DNA of 23,075 nt from a virus: positions 1 to 23,075 of the IMG/VR virus record IMGVR_UViG_3300046007_012567. One strand, given 5' to 3'. Below, in pieces: positions 1 to 6,747 of this stretch (positions are counted from its first letter, which is position 1; each line of letters begins with the position of its first letter). A program made the position numbers and the translations under genes. The notes beneath the pieces are model-generated. The model was not told the DNA's origin. It saw nothing but the letters and a program-made list of their open reading frames with translations, and made no database searches.

Positions 1-363
1 GGCGCATTTAAATTTTAAAAATCTACAATATCCTAATTTACCCGCTTCAATTACATCGAACGGATCTTCTGTGCCTTCATCGTCGCCTATCCCTTTAGCA
101 ATACAATCCAATGTTTTAGTTGTAATATCGAATGCAGCACAATTGCCGCATCGGGAAGTTTTAGCTTCTTCTATAGAATCAAGCTTCCACATATCAACTT
201 TGGCTTGCCAAAATTTTTCGTTGGGTTCATTTGGATTTAAAGGACCATACCCATATTCGTTTATGGCTTTTTGTCTGTTTTGTAAGTTCAACTCTATGTT
301 TTGAGTTGGGGCTGGGCATTGGTTTAGCTCAGCTTCGCTTAGTATGTTGAGTAGTTTTATCAT
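1..363 (-). CDS. Cys-rich phage protein with capsid-targeting-like leader, 3' end cut by window edge
   Basis: The frame is open from the ATG at 363 to the window edge (121 codons, no stop seen), so the C-terminus is missing. The protein starts MIKLLNILSEAELNQ, a short hydrophobic/basic peptide ending in L-S-E-A, which fits the T4 prohead-protease cleavage rule (Leu/Ile-x-Glu). Later parts carry a CGNC pair followed by further Cys in DC, GYC and FKC contexts. This spacing is typical of a small metal- or Fe-S-binding phage protein family that I recognise from aquatic phages but cannot name. The ATG overlaps the TAA of the upstream LRR gene by one base (TAATG), suggesting translational coupling. 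The first 20 or so bases are nearly identical to the start of the LRR gene at 836. The reading is secure; the metal-binding role is inferred only from the Cys pattern. Confidence 0.75.
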   Translation of the reverse strand, partial: MIKLLNILSEAELNQCPAPTQNIELNLQNRQKAINEYGYGPLNPNEPNEKFWQAKVDMWKLDSIEEAKTSRCGNCAAFDITTKTLDCIAKGIGDDEGTEDPFDVIEAGKLGYCRFLKFKCA

Positions 364-836
364 TATAAATATATGTTTCCTTTTACACCAGGCGCCATTG
401 CTTTAATTTCCTCTTCAGTATATTTTTTAGATAGTGGTGTATTACTTAAATCTAAATTGACTCCAACTTCAAGACCATCGGGAAGTGATTGGATTGGTGT
501 ATTCGTTAACCATAAACTACCTTCAACTTTAAGATCATTTGGAAGTGATTCAAGATTTTTACAATTATCTAAATCTAAACTACGTCCAACTTCAAGACCA
601 TCGGGAAGTGATTGGATTGGGGTATTCGTTAACCATAAATCACCTCCAACTTTAAGACCATTTGGTAGTGATTGGATTGATGTATTACTTAAATTTAAAT
701 CACCTTTTGAGCCATCCTTAATATACTGTTGGATTTTCTTTTGAGTGGCTATCAAATAGTTCTTTTGGCGTTCTTCGGAAGAGCGTCTTGGAACTAGGAT
801 TTGGGTTTCCTTAAGTAGGTCGAGTAGTTTTATCAT
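363..836 (-). CDS. Leucine-rich-repeat protein with capsid-targeting-like leader
   Basis: 157 aa. Residues 1-10 (MIKLLDLLKE) form a leader ending in L-K-E; a charged stretch to about residue 45 follows. Then come about five repeats of 20-23 residues with the core G-x-L-x-L-x-x-T-P-I-x-S-L-P-x-x-L-x-V, a bacterial-type LRR that should form a solenoid for protein binding. The C-terminus (TPLSKKYTEEE...) resembles that of the neighbouring LRR gene, so the two are tandem paralogs. It overlaps the upstream LRR gene by 4 nt (ATGA) and the downstream Cys-rich gene by 1 nt. The DNA repeats are nearly identical in places (462-516 and 585-639 differ at one base), so repeat number may vary by recombination. 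The binding partner is unknown. No signal peptide or membrane segment is visible. Confidence 0.85.
   Translation of the reverse strand: MIKLLDLLKETQILVPRRSSEERQKNYLIATQKKIQQYIKDGSKGDLNLSNTSIQSLPNGLKVGGDLWLTNTPIQSLPDGLEVGRSLDLDNCKNLESLPNDLKVEGSLWLTNTPIQSLPDGLEVGVNLDLSNTPLSKKYTEEEIKAMAPGVKGNIYL
462..639. repeat. Near-identical 55-nt repeats inside LRR gene
   Basis: The 55 bases at 462-516 recur at 585-639 with one mismatch, a 123-nt period covering two LRR units. Shorter, more diverged copies of the same unit occur through 645-705 and in the neighbouring LRR gene at about 945-1125. This indicates recent duplication or gene conversion among repeats. Confidence 0.85.
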
Positions 837-1246
837 TTTAAATATATGTCTCCTTTTACTTTTATATTAGGGTATTCTGCTTTAAGTTGTTTTTTGGTAG
901 TGTATTTTTTAGATAGTGGTGTCTCATATAAAAGTAAATCACCTCCAACTTTAAGACCATTTGGTAGTGATTGGATTGGTGTATTACCTAAATACAAATC
1001 ACCTCCAACTCTAAGATTATCGGGGAGTGATTGTATTTGTGAACTAATTAACCATAAATTACCTTCAACTTCAAGATCATTTGGAAGTGATTGGATTGGT
1101 GTATCGTTTAAATATAAATCACCTTCAACATTTAACTCTTCTTTTGTTAAAGTTTCAGGAGTATATATTAATTTAGCTGTAAAGGGTATTTTGTATTGAG
1201 GCTTTTTATCCTCAATAAATTTAAATAGATTATACATAGTGGCCAT
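833..1246 (-). CDS. Leucine-rich-repeat protein, tandem paralog
   Basis: 137 aa. About four LRR units of the form GDLYLxNTPIQSLPxxLxV occupy residues 38-108, capped by a TPLSKKYT segment and a KGDIYLK tail that match the end of the downstream LRR gene. The N-terminus differs from that paralog: MATMYNLFKFIED resembles the T4 internal-protein leader MKTYQEFIAE in shape (aromatic/hydrophobic, then Phe-Ile-Glu), but this is a weak match. A segment at residues 18-37 (KIPFTAKLIYTPETLTKEEL) links leader to repeats. It starts 2 nt after the stop of the 1249-1956 gene, so the TEWCTA-type protein and the two LRR proteins look co-translated. Function is presumably protein-protein interaction. The repeat family call is firm; the role is unknown. 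Confidence 0.83.
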   Translation of the reverse strand: MATMYNLFKFIEDKKPQYKIPFTAKLIYTPETLTKEELNVEGDLYLNDTPIQSLPNDLEVEGNLWLISSQIQSLPDNLRVGGDLYLGNTPIQSLPNGLKVGGDLLLYETPLSKKYTTKKQLKAEYPNIKVKGDIYLK

Positions 1247-1248
1247 TT

Positions 1249-1956
1249 TTAAATTATTGGAGTATCATCTTTATCCATAAATTGATCATTTTCATATGAA
1301 AATTGATATTTCTCTTCACTTCCAGGTTTGATAAATATAAAAAGAGGACCTGATGATATGTATTTATTAAAAAAGGATTGGGTTTTACCAGTAGCTGTAC
1401 ACCATTCTGTGCCTGAACCCAATTCGCATGAAACACCATATAAATCTTTACGACCTTTTGGTAATTCATATACATCAAATCCATCTACTGAGCCCATATA
1501 AAATTCTTTATATTTATCTGAGCGAGCAACTCCTTTTTGTTGGGAAGGATCTTTGGTTTCCTTATTAGCTATCTCAACTGATGTTTTGATAAATTGAGAT
1601 ATATCGTTGGTGGTTTTATATTGATTTATATCCGAATAAGGGTATGATTTTTTATTTCTATCAAATATTGAAAAATATTTTTTATATTTAGAAATATCTT
1701 CACTTTTAATAGTCTCATCTGCTACTTTTTTAACTAACCATGTAGCGTATGCTGATTTATTGCCGGTAGCATCTATTATTTCTGTAAAATCCTCAGATGA
1801 TATCTTTCCGGCATCTACAAATTGGGTTTTTAACTGGTCTATTGAAACTTCTGTGATTATTTCTTTTAAAAGAGTAGTTAATAGACATCTATTTGAGATT
1901 AAAATTTGTGAATTTTTTTTCATGTCGAGGAGTTTTATAATTTTGTTTTCCCCCAT
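1249..1956 (-). CDS. Phage protein of unknown function with TEWCTA / KYQF / FMD signature
   Basis: 235 aa. The N-terminal part carries two leader-like peptides: IIKLLD near residues 6-11, close to the leader of the LRR and Cys-rich genes, and LLTTLLKEIITE at about 25-36, which ends in Leu/Ile-x-Glu. A helical region follows. The C-terminal domain has TEWCTATG (183-190), GPLFIFI, KYQF and QFMDKDD. I recognise this signature from phage proteins that often carry LRR repeats in the same polypeptide; its function is not known to me. Here the LRRs are separate genes 2 nt downstream, so the module may have been split. The start at 1956 overlaps the upstream gene by 22 nt. An internal Met at 1923 would remove the overlap, but the homology of the IIKLLD segment to neighbouring leaders favours the longer form. 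Confidence 0.7.
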   Translation of the reverse strand: MGENKIIKLLDMKKNSQILISNRCLLTTLLKEIITEVSIDQLKTQFVDAGKISSEDFTEIIDATGNKSAYATWLVKKVADETIKSEDISKYKKYFSIFDRNKKSYPYSDINQYKTTNDISQFIKTSVEIANKETKDPSQQKGVARSDKYKEFYMGSVDGFDVYELPKGRKDLYGVSCELGSGTEWCTATGKTQSFFNKYISSGPLFIFIKPGSEEKYQFSYENDQFMDKDDTPII

Positions 1957-2663
1957 TTTTTACCTTTACCCGGATCTTTACACTTAGATGGTGTTGGACG
2001 ACATGAAGGATATTTTGAACGTATTTCGCCTTTTTGTCTCCCACATGGTTTGTATCCTGTTATTTTTCCGTCTTTGCGGATTGGTGAATTACAATCAACC
2101 CAACCTCCTGTTTTACCCGGTGCTCCTTTGCGTTTGAACCAGGTGCGGAGTGTTTCTTTTTGTTTTTCGGTTAATTGCTCTTCTTCTTTAATGCCTTTCC
2201 ATATTTTACCCTTACGGCATCTAACTACAGCTCCGGATTTGTAAGCTGATGGCTTATCGAATTTGCGGTCTGCAATGCGTAAGCATCTGTCGCGTTTTGA
2301 TTTTTTTTCTTGGATAATTTCTTTAATAAGACTTTTTAATTTTAGGTTTTCTGCTATAGTTGGTTTCGAAGAAAATTTAGCTCCCATTACATTTGGAAGT
2401 TTTTTAATATCTGAGAGTATTTGATCGTAGGAACTTTGGTCGAATGGAGTAAAAGGAGATGGGTCAATTTTAATGCGGGTTTTGATTAGGTGCCTGCCTT
2501 TTTCCGTGTTTTCATCAGTATATGTAATATCAATTGTTGTTACTCCTGTTATTGCTCTAATATCTGATATTATAGAAGTTATAGGACGTTTGCCTGCTTC
2601 AAGGGCGATAATACATTCTACTTCGTAGATATTAGGGTTATATGATTCGTGGAATAGTTTCAT
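1935..2663 (-). CDS. Modular basic protein with C-terminal DUF5872-like domain
   Basis: 242 aa with three segments. Residues 1-100 alternate strand and helix (YEVECIIALEAG, ITSIISDIRAITGV, then LIKTRIKID) and could be a ferredoxin-like fold. Residues 101-119 (IAENLKLKSLIKEIIQE) look like a leader peptide placed internally. Residues 120-160 hold a KRDRCLRIADRKFDKPSAYK element found in aquatic phage proteins. From 165 to the end, the WFKRKG, GGWVDCN, GYKPCGRQ, YPSCRPTP and KGKKWGK motifs match the DUF5872 type as I remember it. The C-terminal half is strongly basic and Cys-containing (C191, C207, C221, C228), consistent with zinc or nucleic-acid binding, but no activity is known. The gap to the upstream gene is 10 nt, with an A-rich leader and no Shine-Dalgarno. 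Confidence 0.75.
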   Translation of the reverse strand: MKLFHESYNPNIYEVECIIALEAGKRPITSIISDIRAITGVTTIDITYTDENTEKGRHLIKTRIKIDPSPFTPFDQSSYDQILSDIKKLPNVMGAKFSSKPTIAENLKLKSLIKEIIQEKKSKRDRCLRIADRKFDKPSAYKSGAVVRCRKGKIWKGIKEEEQLTEKQKETLRTWFKRKGAPGKTGGWVDCNSPIRKDGKITGYKPCGRQKGEIRSKYPSCRPTPSKCKDPGKGKKWGKTKL

Positions 2664-2673
2664 AAAGTATATT

Positions 2674-3849
2674 TTACCAAAAACCGCTAAAATTTGATTT
2701 TAAACCAAGTAACTTAGCATATCTGGGGAGGCGACAACTCCAATATGAAGCTTTTGTACGATCTTTTTTATTAGCACAATCGTGTCTTTTAGCAAATGCA
2801 CGGCGGGCTTCTGGGTTGTTGATTTTGGCTGATAAGCCTGTAGTGTCTCCAAAAGATACTTTTTTGATACCACCACCAGGTTTTCTTACATAAACATAGA
2901 ATTTTTTAGATCCACCACGTTTTGGTTTGCCAATTGGTGGATTTTTTTTCTTAGCTTTTTTAGCTTCGTCTATATTTTTAGAAAGTTTATACAAACCCCT
3001 TGATTCAAAACGTTCTAAACCATTTAATGCTACATTATTTACAGTTAAGTTATTATCCCCTATTTTTAAATTTTTTATTTGATTAGGGGCTAACCTTTTA
3101 GAAAGAGCAGGAGTTGTTTTAAACCTATTTAATAATCTATCATCAGTAAAATTGAGTATAATGTTATGGGTATTTTTATAATTTGCTTCATCTAATTCTT
3201 CCTTTAAGGAAGTATTTTTTAAGAAATTATCCATTTCTTTTTTAGGGATGTATAATATTTTTATATTTTGGTTATTTTGTCCATATCCTTTAATACTATA
3301 AAAGCTTTCATTATCGTCATCAAATTGATATTGAACTGAAATTATATCTTCTGGTTTGAACTGGGTTCCTCTAATTGAGGTTTCTTTATCTATAATTAAT
3401 GTTTTTGGGTTATTTAACAAATTATCTGTTGTTATTTTAGCTTCATCTAATTCTTTCTTTTCTTCTATTTCCTCAAAAATATAATCTAATGGAACCTTTT
3501 TACCTTCATATATCCCAAACTCACCTAGTTGTGTTTCGGTTAGTATTTCAAGATCGTCTTGGTTTTTGATATCTATAATACCGCGAGAATACAATGCTCT
3601 TGCCTCGGACCATAAATTAAAATAATTTTGCGAACCAGCACGATATACATGTTCAGTAAGCGGTTTGTTATTGTCTATATGATATTTAAGTCCCTCAGAC
3701 AATATTTCGCGCGGTGCGATTGATTCATTAAGTATAGGCGCTATTATGCGTTTATCTTCACAAGTGTTACAACCACAAGAACATGATTTTTTCTTTAAGT
3801 TATGTACTTGGATAGATTCTTTGATAAGTTTTTTTATTAGTGCTTTCAT
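2674..3849 (-). CDS. Multi-module phage protein with repeated LxEA-type junctions (possible processed polyprotein)
   Basis: 391 aa. The leader MKALIKKLIKE (1-11) precedes a CSCGCNTC cluster (23-30). The next module (53-135), with GLKYHID, NLWSEARALY and EFGIYEGKKVPLDY motifs, is one I know from T4-like aquatic phages. Modules at 137-220 and 222-294 are not recognised. The C-terminal module (about 300-391: KPKRGGSKKFYVYV, SFGD, ARRAFAKRHDC, YWSCR) is a widespread phage family of unknown function. The modules are separated by Leu/Ile-x-Glu sites: ILNE 39-42, ILSE 49-52, ELDEA 133-137, ELDEA 218-222 and NIDEA 292-296. These match the T4 gp21 cleavage consensus, so the product may be cut into pieces in the prohead. 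Its ATG overlaps the upstream nuclease stop by 4 nt. Coding is certain, processing is inferred. Confidence 0.8.
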   Translation of the reverse strand: MKALIKKLIKESIQVHNLKKKSCSCGCNTCEDKRIIAPILNESIAPREILSEGLKYHIDNNKPLTEHVYRAGSQNYFNLWSEARALYSRGIIDIKNQDDLEILTETQLGEFGIYEGKKVPLDYIFEEIEEKKELDEAKITTDNLLNNPKTLIIDKETSIRGTQFKPEDIISVQYQFDDDNESFYSIKGYGQNNQNIKILYIPKKEMDNFLKNTSLKEELDEANYKNTHNIILNFTDDRLLNRFKTTPALSKRLAPNQIKNLKIGDNNLTVNNVALNGLERFESRGLYKLSKNIDEAKKAKKKNPPIGKPKRGGSKKFYVYVRKPGGGIKKVSFGDTTGLSAKINNPEARRAFAKRHDCANKKDRTKASYWSCRLPRYAKLLGLKSNFSGFW

Positions 3850-4994
3850 TTTACTTTTTCAAATTGATTTCCTTGCAATTCATATATATTTGCTGCTTTA
3901 AAAGCTACAGCTTTAGTCATTGCTATTGCTTCATTATTTTTTATTCCAAACATATTTCTATCTGCTCTATAACTTGATGTAAGATATGGATAATATTCTC
4001 CTTCGGGAAGTTGAGGTGGAATAAGTTCATATTCAGCTATCAATTCATAAATATTATCTTGGATTGGTTTTAATGAAATAATACCTTGAAGTATAACAGT
4101 AACATTATCTTTACTATATTCATTATCACCATATTTTGGACCATATATTAGTTTTCTAACTAATTCTGCATCTTTTATTGGTGATATAAATCTAGTTCCT
4201 TTGGGGAGCCCTTCTTGTTCTAGGTTATTTTCTTTGAGCCAATTTTTTAGAGCCTCATTGAATTGTCTTACTTCAGGTTCGTTAACATATGATGTGTATC
4301 CACTCCATCTTATAAAATCAGAAGCATCGGCATATTTTCCTCCTGCTTTTTTATGTGAAATAAATACTACAGGTTTATTATCTTTATTTATTAGATTAAA
4401 ATCTGATTTAGGTTGCCCGTATTGTGTTTCGGCTTTAACTATATTATTATATATGTTGTTACCTACTTTAACATTTATTGGACCTTCATTTTCTTTTACT
4501 AAATCTAAAATTTGATTATTTAAAAGTTGCAAATTTGCGTCTTCTACTTTAGTTCCTGATCCTTTTCCTTGTCCCCCAAAATATGAGTCTTTTAAGAGAT
4601 CAGATATGCTATAAGTCTTGCCGGTATTATCTTTAAAGAAAGGAAAAAGATTTATATTTTTCCCTATTGCTAGTTTTTTTATATCATCTTTTTCTCTAGA
4701 AAGAAATATATCGGAGTGTTGTGGATCAATAAATTGAAGAATAGTAGATTCCCCATTTACTAATTCAAATGGTAATTTGTTTTCAATTTTTTTAGCTAAA
4801 TCTGCAAATCTATATCCTCCTCTTTTACTTAAATCAAAGAAAGTAAGATTTCTAAATTCAGCTTCATTTATATTAATTCCTAGTTTTTCTAGTATACTTT
4901 CAAGCAACAAAATATCCTGATCGTTATTTAAATCAGGATATCCTTTTGGAAATTTATAAGCAAATTTCTTAAAAAATATGTCAAATACGTCCAT
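3846..4994 (-). CDS. PD-(D/E)XK-like phage nuclease with N-terminal leader domain
   Basis: 382 aa. Residues 1-44 (FFKKFAYKFPKGYPDLNN, then LLLESILEKLGININE) form a leader that I have seen on other phage proteins; it ends INE before AEFR, a Leu/Ile-x-Glu-Ala site. The remainder contains E152 in KVEDANLQ and D198 followed by F-N-L-I-N-K-D-N-K-P-V-V-F-I-S-H-K (K215). That is a beta-hairpin with Asp and a Lys after a hydrophobic strand, as in PD-(D/E)XK endonuclease-like folds. SHKKAGGKYADASDFIRWSG is strongly conserved in what I recall of the family. The likely role is DNA cleavage, perhaps of host DNA, if delivered or made early. It overlaps both neighbours by 1-4 nt. The nuclease call rests on motif pattern alone and a structural relative without activity is possible. 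Confidence 0.65.
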   Translation of the reverse strand: MDVFDIFFKKFAYKFPKGYPDLNNDQDILLLESILEKLGININEAEFRNLTFFDLSKRGGYRFADLAKKIENKLPFELVNGESTILQFIDPQHSDIFLSREKDDIKKLAIGKNINLFPFFKDNTGKTYSISDLLKDSYFGGQGKGSGTKVEDANLQLLNNQILDLVKENEGPINVKVGNNIYNNIVKAETQYGQPKSDFNLINKDNKPVVFISHKKAGGKYADASDFIRWSGYTSYVNEPEVRQFNEALKNWLKENNLEQEGLPKGTRFISPIKDAELVRKLIYGPKYGDNEYSKDNVTVILQGIISLKPIQDNIYELIAEYELIPPQLPEGEYYPYLTSSYRADRNMFGIKNNEAIAMTKAVAFKAANIYELQGNQFEKVK

Positions 4995-5491
4995 TATGAT
5001 GCGGGTTCGGGTATTGCTTCTTCTTCAGCTGCTGGTTCTTCAGCAGCAGGTAATTCTTCACCTGTTTCTTCAGCAGGCATATTTTCATTTTTGGCTGGCT
5101 TAGCTGAGGCAAAATATAATAATCTTGAAATTGCTTCTGCTGCTGATTCTTCTTCGTTTAAGTTTAATAAGTAATATTTTTTGCCCTCCACTTGGGCTAT
5201 CCAGCTTCTTTCTGTAAAGATAAGATAAAACATCTCATCGTTCTGTAATATAATTCTGAAAGTTGTAGGGCGCGGAGCAACCCATTCAATGTCTGAAAGG
5301 AATATTTCGTATTGGGATGTAAGTAAATTTTTTATTACTTTTTGGAGGTCGGGGAATTTTGCTAGAACAGGGAATTTAACAGGGCCTAGAGAAATGGGAG
5401 ATGGCGCGTCCAAATCTACCGGGGCAGATTTAGACTTATATACTTGTTGTACAACAGCGCGAATTTTATCTCTTAGTTCTGCTTTGGTCAT
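4994..5491 (-). CDS. Conserved phage protein with Ala/Glu-rich acidic tail
   Basis: 165 aa. Residues 1-20 (MTKAELRDKIRAVVQQVYKS) form a short amphipathic helix similar in look, but not in cleavage motif, to the leaders of neighbouring genes. The globular part at about 40-130 contains KFPDLQKVIKNLL, SDIEWVAPRPTTFRIIL, a WIAQVEGKKYYLLNL strand pair and AISRLLYF. I recognise this as a recurrent hypothetical protein of T4-like aquatic phages, often with a PKPTTF core. The last 35 residues are low-complexity Pro/Ala/Glu (repeats of AAEEPAAEE type), probably disordered. Function is unknown. Its stop overlaps the downstream nuclease start by one base (TAATG). The start is the only ATG that includes the conserved leader helix, and it is preceded by AATAAAAA rather than a Shine-Dalgarno. 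Confidence 0.75.
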   Translation of the reverse strand: MTKAELRDKIRAVVQQVYKSKSAPVDLDAPSPISLGPVKFPVLAKFPDLQKVIKNLLTSQYEIFLSDIEWVAPRPTTFRIILQNDEMFYLIFTERSWIAQVEGKKYYLLNLNEEESAAEAISRLLYFASAKPAKNENMPAEETGEELPAAEEPAAEEEAIPEPAS

Positions 5492-5541
5492 TTTTTATTC
5501 GATTAAATACTCTTTCTAGTAAAGTTTCTTCTAAACCTTGT

Positions 5542-6021
5542 TCATCGTTGTAAGGCTTGACTAATAAGTGAATATATTTTGTCTTTTCCTTCAGGACTAT
5601 AATTTACTACTTCTTTAATTTCTTCAACAGCACCTACAATAGCATCGTAATCGTCCATTGTTAATGTACCTCTTTCTTTACCTAAAGCATTTGCTTTTTC
5701 GGTAACGTCATGTAAATCCATGTCTTGAGAGGCATCTTCTCTTGAATATTCTAACATACGAAGAAATAAAGGAATATCCATTGTGATAGTATCTACTTTA
5801 TCTTCGGATTTAGCTTCATTAAATTTTTCTTTAGAAAGAAACTTCATTTTATTTAATTTATTAGCATGTTGTTTTGCTTCTTCTTCTGTATCAAAGGATG
5901 TTATTTCATTTCCATTTCTTAAAACAGAAAATCCTTTTTTAGAGGGTTCAACATAGTATTTTTCTTGGACTTCATCTAAAGGTTTAGAGAAAAATTCTTT
6001 GATTTTTTGTAGATCTTCCAT
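5542..6021 (-). CDS. Conserved phage protein, two small domains
   Basis: 159 aa. The N-terminal part (MEDLQKIKEFFSKPLDEVQEKYYVE) leads into a compact beta-alpha unit (GFSVLRNGNEITSFDTEEEAKQHANKL) that looks like a DUF2188-type or similar small fold. A related element occurs in the 14073-14429 product (KNKSEANRHATEVL). A linker with FNEAKSEDK follows. The C-terminal domain (TITMDIPLFLRMLEYSREDASQDMDLHDV, then LTMDDYDAIVG) is an all-helical module common in aquatic T4-like phages, function unknown. It lies 2 nt after the 6024-6746 gene and is translated from a TAAATAAAAATG junction. The 50-nt gap downstream holds no complete ORF. Confidence 0.78.
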   Translation of the reverse strand: MEDLQKIKEFFSKPLDEVQEKYYVEPSKKGFSVLRNGNEITSFDTEEEAKQHANKLNKMKFLSKEKFNEAKSEDKVDTITMDIPLFLRMLEYSREDASQDMDLHDVTEKANALGKERGTLTMDDYDAIVGAVEEIKEVVNYSPEGKDKIYSLISQALQR

Positions 6022-6023
6022 TT

Positions 6024-6746
6024 TTATTTAGATAGTTTAGCTGCTATTGCCATTTGACGTTTCTTTTCTTTAGATTTTCCTTTAAATTGAGGTGCTTTGC
6101 TTTTAGAAAAATCATCTATATATGTTTTCATAGAAGATTTAGCAGTAAGTTTTTCTAATACTTTAGCTTTGATTTCTTCTATATTTGAAATTTCATTATC
6201 AATTGCTCCTGTATTTTGAGCAACACCTACCATAGCATCAATTTCTGGTTCTTTAAGTTCAAATTCAAGGTAGTGTTTTGCGCTGCTGATCATAGAGGCG
6301 GCATTAGTAATTTTGGATTGCCACCAAGCCGGAAAATCAACTTCACCTTGCCCTTCAAATTGATCTACCATTTGATAAAGTTCCATAGCGTATTTTCCAA
6401 TTTTATATAAATCGGCTTTAAGCATGTGTGGTTCGTTATCTTCGTGGCCTAAGTCTAGGTCTTCGTCTAACTCAACCCCTCTACCTTTTAAAATATCGGC
6501 TTGAGTTACTTTGCCATCTCCAGTTAAATCAGGGAATGATTTTTTCTTTTCATTCATTAAGGCAGCCTTAACTGCTTCTTTAATTTTATCTGTATGTTCC
6601 ATATCTTGTACTTTTTTAGCTTCTTTTCTAGCTTTGCCGTATATTATGGCATCTGGATTTTTATATTTTTTAATGAGTTTAGAGACATTCCCTAGCATAC
6701 CTTGCTTAACTTTATCAAAAGTTTCTTGGTATCCTTCGTTGATCAT
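6024..6746 (-). CDS. EF-hand-containing helical phage protein
   Basis: 240 aa, mostly helical and rich in Lys/Glu. It begins MINEG, the shortest possible version of an Ile-x-Glu-Gly processing site. A single EF-hand/dockerin-like Ca2+ loop (DLTGDGKVTQAD, about residues 74-85) has Asp/Thr/Asp/Lys/Asp at the usual ligand positions. A module at about 100-180 follows (MLKADLYKIGKYAMELYQMV, FPAWWQSKI, SSAKHYLEFELKEPEIDAMV), which I recognise as a recurrent aquatic-phage domain of unknown function. The C-terminal tail (about 205-240) is very basic (KSKAPQFKGKSKEKKRQMAIAAKLSK), suggesting nucleic-acid contact. The gene is separated by 1 nt from the upstream gene and 2 nt from the downstream one. A structural or head-internal role is possible; no enzymatic motif is seen. 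Confidence 0.77.
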   Translation of the reverse strand: MINEGYQETFDKVKQGMLGNVSKLIKKYKNPDAIIYGKARKEAKKVQDMEHTDKIKEAVKAALMNEKKKSFPDLTGDGKVTQADILKGRGVELDEDLDLGHEDNEPHMLKADLYKIGKYAMELYQMVDQFEGQGEVDFPAWWQSKITNAASMISSAKHYLEFELKEPEIDAMVGVAQNTGAIDNEISNIEEIKAKVLEKLTAKSSMKTYIDDFSKSKAPQFKGKSKEKKRQMAIAAKLSK

Positions 6747-6747
6747 T

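Larger units (their letters stand above)
344..1947 (-). repeat. Shared leader-coding sequence in three genes
   Basis: The first codons of the genes starting at 363 and 836 (ATGATAAAACTACTC in both) and an internal segment of the 1956 gene at about 1930-1947 (ATTATAAAACTCCTCGAC) are nearly the same DNA. The coordinates span all three dispersed copies; the sequence between them is coding and not itself repeated. The leader seems to have been copied onto different bodies. Confidence 0.6.

Noticed and set aside
363-374. TATAAATATATG next to the ATG at 363 as a further copy of the intergenic motif
   Set aside because: On the coding strand these bases encode the last residues (NIYL) and stop of the LRR gene, and the 10-mer is not intact.
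462-1125. Possible CRISPR-like regular repeats
   Set aside because: The repeats are in frame, encode LRR units, vary in sequence and have no unique spacers of constant length.
373-1199. Plus-strand ORFs of 123 and 117 codons opposite the LRR genes
   Set aside because: They are antisense images of the repetitive LRR coding DNA; the minus-strand reading gives the clear LRR consensus and the operon direction.
1254-1484. 76-codon minus-strand ORF inside the TEWCTA-type gene
   Set aside because: Shifted-frame shadow; the other frame has the recognisable protein signature.
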